Of a stretch of DNA of 64,000 bases, positions 59,245 through 64,000 are shown piece after piece. The notes under the pieces are model-generated. The model was not told where the DNA came from, searched no databases, and saw only the letters and a program-made list of their open reading frames with translations. The DNA is from Panax quinquefolius (lineage: Eukaryota > Streptophyta > Magnoliopsida > Apiales > Araliaceae): contig CM035153.1 of the NCBI GenBank assembly GCA_020205615.1, forward strand, positions 78,530,040-78,594,039. Direction: 5' to 3'. Within the stretch, counting starts at the first letter, position 1, and every line of letters begins with the position of its first letter. The position numbers and the translations under genes were made by a program.

Positions 59245-59478
59245 TCCTTGTACATCATTTCTTTTTAAGGACTTTAAAAAGTTGTTTTGCTTATGTAGGA
59301 TCAACCTAACACATTTGATCAATTCATTCTAAGTCCTTGTACATATGTTTCTATTATCTATCAAAGGACTTTACATCTTTTCTTAATGCCAGCATACTTG
59401 CATATTCATTCATATATATCATAATCAAATAATATAAATAGGAATATCATTCACATGTTTATTCCTGACAGAATGTAC

Positions 59479-60800
59479 CTAATTTTCAAAGATATGTGGA
59501 TACTCCGCTTGAATGGACTCCTCCATCTCCCATGTAGCTTCCCGCTCCGAACGATTTCTCCACAAAACCTTAACAAACGGAATAGTCTTCCTCCTCATAA
59601 ACCTCTCTTGACGATCCAAAATAGCCTCAGCTTGCTCATCACAAGTAAGATCCTCCTGAATCTTATCGAACGGATATTGCACCACATGCAACGGATGATA
59701 ATTGTAACTTCTCAACACCGACACATGGAACACATTGTGCACATGAGCTAGCTGTGGAGGCAAAGCTAACTGATATGCAACCTCACCAACCCTCTCTAGA
59801 ATCTCAAATGGGCCAATATAACGCGGACTAAGCTTCCCTTTCAACCCAAATCGCCGAATGCCCTTCCAAGGAGAAACTTTTAGAAACACATGCTCCTCAG
59901 GCTCAAACTCTAAAGTCCTCTTATGCTTATCAGCATAACACTTATGTCGTGATCGAGCCGTCTTCAATTTCTCCTTAGCCACTGCTACCTTCTCCGTAGT
60001 GATTTGAACTAACTTCGGGCCCTTCATGGCCCTTTTCATGACCTCATCCCAACAAGTTGGTGCGACACTTCCTACCATACAATGCCTCCAAAGGAGCCAT
60101 TCCAATATTTGCATGCCAGATGTTGTTATAAGCAAACTCAAGTAGGCTTAAGTAATCATCTCAATTACCCAACCATTCAAGTGCACAAGACCTCAACATG
60201 TCCTCCAACGTCTGAATAGTCCGTTCGGATTGCCCATCAGTTTGCGAATGGAAAGAAGTACTGAAGTTGAGCCGAGTACCCAAAGCTCGTTGAAACCCTT
60301 TTCAAAATCGTGAAGTAAACCATGGGTCTCGATCTGAAACAATAGACACCAGAGTACTATGAAGTCTAATAATTTCCTGCTGAAAGATATGTGCCAACCT
60401 ATCCACCGAGTAACCCTCATGGATAGCCAAAAAGTGTGCCGATTTAGTCAGTCGGTCCACCACTACCCATATGGCATCATTCTTCCTAAAAGTCTTCGGC
60501 AAACAAGTCACAAAATCCATCGCGATATCCTCCCACTTCCACACTGGAATGTCTAACTGCTGCAGCAAACCACTAGCTCGTTGATGTTCTATCTTCACTT
60601 GTTGACAAGTGAGGCACTTTCCAACATATTCAACCACGTCTCGTTTCATCCCATTCCACCAAAAATCCTTCTTCAAATCCCTATACATCTTTGTAGAACA
60701 CGGATGAATAGAAAATGGTGAACTATGAGCCTCGGACCAACCTGACCTCTCGAATGATTTGGATCCGAAGCGGTACACCTGACCCCTCACCCAACCAAAT
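59479..60800 (-). pseudogene. pol: Ty3/gypsy element U integrase and chromodomain-like tail
   Basis: Sense order: zinc-binding HHCC domain (EAHSSPFSIHP … CLTCQQVK, about 60735-60600); core with MDFVTCLP (first Asp) and [11 protein letters not shown] (second Asp, about 60310). Then a frameshift near 60300 shifts the remainder, including the TDGQSERT-like end, into another frame (60420-60193). An intact last frame from 60141 to 59479 holds the GPFEILERVGEVAYQLALPP domain and the VKVLWRNRSEREATWE chromodomain-like block, ending YPHIFEN. It closely resembles the Y pol end at 44106, so U and Y are related Tekay-like elements. Element T sits eight bases past the stop. Confidence 0.85.
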
Positions 60801-60824
60801 CACACCATGGTCATCAATACGAAA

Positions 60825-62880
60825 CTAGGGCTGCTTGCCCTCCTCTAGATTCTGCGTCAGACCCGACAACTCTCCATCTTCTTTTTGAGCTTCTTTGACC
60901 CTCGAGATAAGAGAGGGCTCTACTCTCATACCCATCAAAAGCCCATCTAAACCTCGTACACACAACTCCAACTCAATCCGCTCCATATCCAAAATAAGCT
61001 GAGGTTGTGTAATAAGGGTTGCTACACTCCCTGAACTCTTTCGGCTAAGAACATCTGCAACCACATTTGCCTTCCCCGGGTGATACTGAATTCTAGAATA
61101 ATAGTCTTTGAGAAGCTCCAACCAACGCCTCTGCCTCATATTGAGCTCCTTCTAAGTGAAAATGTATTTAAGACTTTTGTGATCGGTGAAAATATCACAA
61201 GTCTCTCCATACAAATAATGCCTCCAAATCTTTAAGGCAAAGATTACCGCTGCCAACTCCAAATCATGTGTGGGGTAATTCACCTCGTAAGGTTTAAGCT
61301 TCCTAGAAGCATAGGCAATCACCTTACCGTGTTGCATCAAAACACACCCCAAGCCCTTCTTAGAAGCATTGCTATAAATCTGGTAGCCTCCTGTCCCCGA
61401 CGGCAATGCAAGTATAGGAGCTGTCACAAGTCATTTCTTCAACTCCTCGAAACTCTTCTCACGCTCCTCATTCCACACAAACTTCGTGCCCTTTCTCGTC
61501 AACTGGGTCAATGGCAAGGCAAGCAAGGAAAACCCTTCCATAAACTGCCTATAATACCATGCTAAACCCAAGAAACTCCTAATCTCCGTCACTGTAGTAG
61601 GTCTTGGCCATTTAGTGATAGCTTCAACCTTCGCAGGATCCACCTTAATGCCCTCAGCAAAAACAACATGGCCCAAAAATGCAACCTGCTCCAACCAAAA
61701 CTCGTATTTAGAGAATTTAGCATACAATTTCCCTTTCTGCAAAATCCCCAATACTGTGCGAAGATGCTCCTCATGCTCTTCCTTAGACTTGGAGTAAACC
61801 AAAATATCATTAATAAAGACAATGACAAATTGGTCCAAGTACTCCCTAAACACTCGATTCATTAAATCCATAAACACCACCGAAACATTAGTCAACCCGA
61901 ATGGCATCACCAGAAACTCGTAATGCCATAGCGAGTACGGAAAGCCATCTTAGGGATATCTTCATCCCTCACCCTCAACTGATGATAGCCCGACCTCAAG
62001 TCTATCTTCAAAAAATACTTCATCCCCTGAAGTTGGTCAAACAAGTCATCAATCCTCGGCAATGGATACCGATTCCTTATGGTGATCTTGTTCGACTCCC
62101 TGTAGTCTATACACGACCTCATAGACCCATCCTTCTTCTTTACAAATAAGACCAGAGCACTTACGGTGAAACACTCGGCGAATCACACCACGATCGATAG
62201 TTCTGAATTGCTCCTTGACTCCTGCTGCAACTCCAGCGGTGCCATCCGTCTGGCGCCTTAGAGATAGGCTCCACACGAGAACAAGCTCAATAGCAAACTC
62301 CACATCCATTTGTGGTGGCAACCCTGACAACTCCTTAGGAAACACCTCAGAAAAATCACGAACAAATAGAACATCCTCAATACGGGACTCACCCTTAGAG
62401 ATATCCTTCACAAACGCCAAATACCCCTCACAACCCTTTGCTACCAACCTCCCAACCTTCAAAGCTGAAATCAACTTCAACACCCTACTCGGCTGTGAAC
62501 CCTGAAACACAAACTTCGGAGACTTCACATCTCCAAATATAACCTTCTTTTCCTGACAATCGATAGTGGCCTGGTGCTTATCCAACCAGTCCATCCCAAG
62601 AATGACATCTAAATCATGCATACTCATCGGAAGAAGATTAACGCTATGGATCTTATCCCCAAAACTGATCGTACACCCTCGAAACAAATCAGAAATAACA
62701 ACAGAAGTCCCCATCGAGGTAGCAATAGACATAACAAAATCTAAAGATTGAGATGGCACACCTAGGTGCCGAACAAAAGACTGAGCAACAACGGAATGAG
62801 TAGAACCTGTATCAAATAAAATAGATGCCTCACGGTTGCCAACTAAAAGAGTACCGAAGAAAGATTACACGGTGCTTTTC
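60825..62880 (-). pseudogene. pol: Ty3/gypsy element U protease, reverse transcriptase and RNase H
   Basis: Protease: FDTGSTHS at about 62815 (catalytic Asp intact), then DVILGMDWL (62660). [23 protein letters not shown] region (62120), [15 protein letters not shown] (62010, first catalytic Asp present), a one-base deletion near 61925 breaking the YGHYEF motif, then MPFGLTN and FINDILVYS where FIDDILVYS is expected (Asn codon at 61809-61811). RNase [12 protein letters not shown] where SDAS is expected (Asn codon at 61368-61370), then [20 protein letters not shown] and [11 protein letters not shown]. The tether ends in [15 protein letters not shown] (61090). A further frameshift lies between protease and RT (62200-62130). 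The enzyme is inactive. Confidence 0.85.
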
Positions 62881-62884
62881 TTTT

Positions 62885-64000
62885 GCTGGTTATACGTCAA
62901 AGCAAACACTCGACCATCCTGACGCTGACCTCCATTGCCACCATTATCACCACCTCCACCATTACCACGTGGATCAGTACAATCCCTAGCAATATGACCC
63001 ATCTGTCCACACAAAAAGCATGCATCGGTGAGTCTGTGGCACTACCTCCCCGGATGATTAGCCCCACAAGTAGCACAAGGAGCTATCAGAATGAAATTTG
63101 GGTTACCCCCACCAGTTGGTCCCGGATAACGACCTTGATTTTATCCCTGCTGACGATTCTGCCACTGCTGATGATTCTGACCATTCCAAGGTAGCTGAAG
63201 CTAACGATTCTGCCCTTGCCGAGGCATCTGCTAATAACCCCTGTTTTGATTCTGGCCACGCCACTGCCCCTGCTGGCCACCACGGTTCCTATTCCACTGA
63301 CCACCTTGATTCTTCCCATGCTGACCCGAAGTTTGACCCTGCTGGTCATCTCTGTCCCTCTTTCGATTACCCTCTGGTTTAGAAGACCGAAAGTCCTGTC
63401 ACTCCATCTCAATATTCTTGGTCGCATTGGCCACTGCTGACACGTCTGCAAACTTGTTGTTAATAAGATGTTGGCGGTACCTATAATGAATCCGCCACTT
63501 GAACTTCTACGCCTGTTCTGCTGCAGTCCCTGCTGAGGTTCCCTCAAATCCTGCCAACCTAGTAAACCTCGTCATGAAGTCCGTGATGGACTCATCATCT
63601 TTCTGTCGAATGGATAGATAGTCTCTAGCATAGGCCTCTTTATCAGCAGCTGGGAAGTACTGCTGATAAAAGACCTCACAAAACTCAGCCCAGCTGAGTG
63701 CCTCGGCATAACCATCACCGTTTGTTAATTTTGTCACCTTCCACCACCTCTGTGCATCCCCTTCCAACTTGTAAGCAGCAAGTAGCACTCTCTGATTATC
63801 TAAGCATCCCAACACATAAAAAATTTTCTCCAGATGGGCAATCCAATTCTCTGCATCAATTGGAGTCGGAGCGGAACTGAATGCTCGTGGTTTCTGCTTC
63901 TGGAACCTCTCCAACCATACATACATCGCACCCCCTGCTGAACATGACCATCCGCATTCCCTTCCACTTCATTTGTCTATTGACAATTATTTCCCGGCTT
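62885..64000 (-). pseudogene. gag: Ty3/gypsy element U gag, running off the window
   Basis: The capsid core is open at 63926-63507: it reads WLERFQKQKPRAFSSAP, then AENWIAHLEKIF, a QRWWKV motif, and DFMTRFTRLAGFEGT. A basic, Gln/Gly-rich linker follows in shifted frames (63500-63080), and one CCHC knuckle CFLCGQMGHIARDC lies at about 63028-62987. The amino-terminal part is interrupted near 63950 and the 5' LTR is beyond the edge. Plus-strand frames at 62883-63440 are antisense. Confidence 0.8.

Larger units (their letters stand above)
56517..59470 (-). mobile_element. 5' LTR of element T (2.95 kb)
   Basis: Left end TGTTAGTTC at 56517 next to the PBS; outer end CTGACA at 59470. It is nearly the same length as the partner LTR (2,954 against 2,945) and similar throughout, so insertion is relatively recent within this nest. 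The frames at 57607-58179 mirror those of the other LTR and are not genes. Confidence 0.88.

Noticed and set aside
1..64000. Host genes, tRNA, rRNA or snRNA genes
   Set aside because: I looked for open frames with non-transposon domains, cloverleaf-like A/B boxes and conserved rRNA words and saw none. Met-tRNA similarity is confined to the primer-binding sites.

Overview
The window looks like a stretch of plant repeat heterochromatin. It is AT-rich, has no recognisable cellular gene, tRNA or rRNA, and almost every base can be assigned to nested LTR retrotransposons or their debris. Evidence for a flowering plant: Ty1/copia and Ty3/gypsy elements with primer-binding sites matching the initiator-Met tRNA (TGGTATCAGAGC), LTRs opening with TGTAA/TGTGACGCCCC, telobox-like TTAGGGTTT runs, and coding relics decayed by C-to-T/G-to-A changes. 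I cannot name the species. All element names (A, B, T, U, V, W, X, Y) are my own labels.

Layout. 1-9796: pieces of long-LTR elements (W, minus strand). A 2.73-kb solo LTR (V, plus strand, perfect TSD GTTAG) is inserted among them, and a fragment of an X-type LTR lies in opposite orientation at 8960-9796. 9797-44062: two head-to-tail copies (R1, R2) of one ~2.7-kb LTR of a Ty3/gypsy element (Y), cut open by younger insertions. R1 holds element X (10431-20983), a non-autonomous element with a 4.9-kb LTR and a 2.6-kb internal region coding only for two zinc-knuckle proteins. R2 holds two related, defective Ty1/copia elements, A (23396-32617) and B (34265-43319), each with paralogous empty-site support. 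44063-45204: the C-terminal end of Y's gag-pol. 45205-47389 plus 59471-64000: Ty3/gypsy element U (minus strand; its 5' end lies beyond the window), inserted in Y's pol. 47390-59470: element T, inserted in U's 3' untranslated region. T has 2.95-kb LTRs and carries no gag-pol, only one very long decayed reading frame of unknown function.

How the parts relate. The order of insertion can be read directly: Y, then X, A, B and U into Y, and T into U. Only A, B, Y and U carry pol relics and all are broken. A and B share the same internal deletions and the same missing catalytic RT codon, which suggests copies of a defective master moved by another element's enzymes. X and T have no pol and must also have been mobilised in trans. 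The most novel items are T's ~927-codon frame, X's double zinc-knuckle coding region with giant LTRs, the CTACGAT motif array in T's LTR, and the hairpin arrays in the leaders of A and B.
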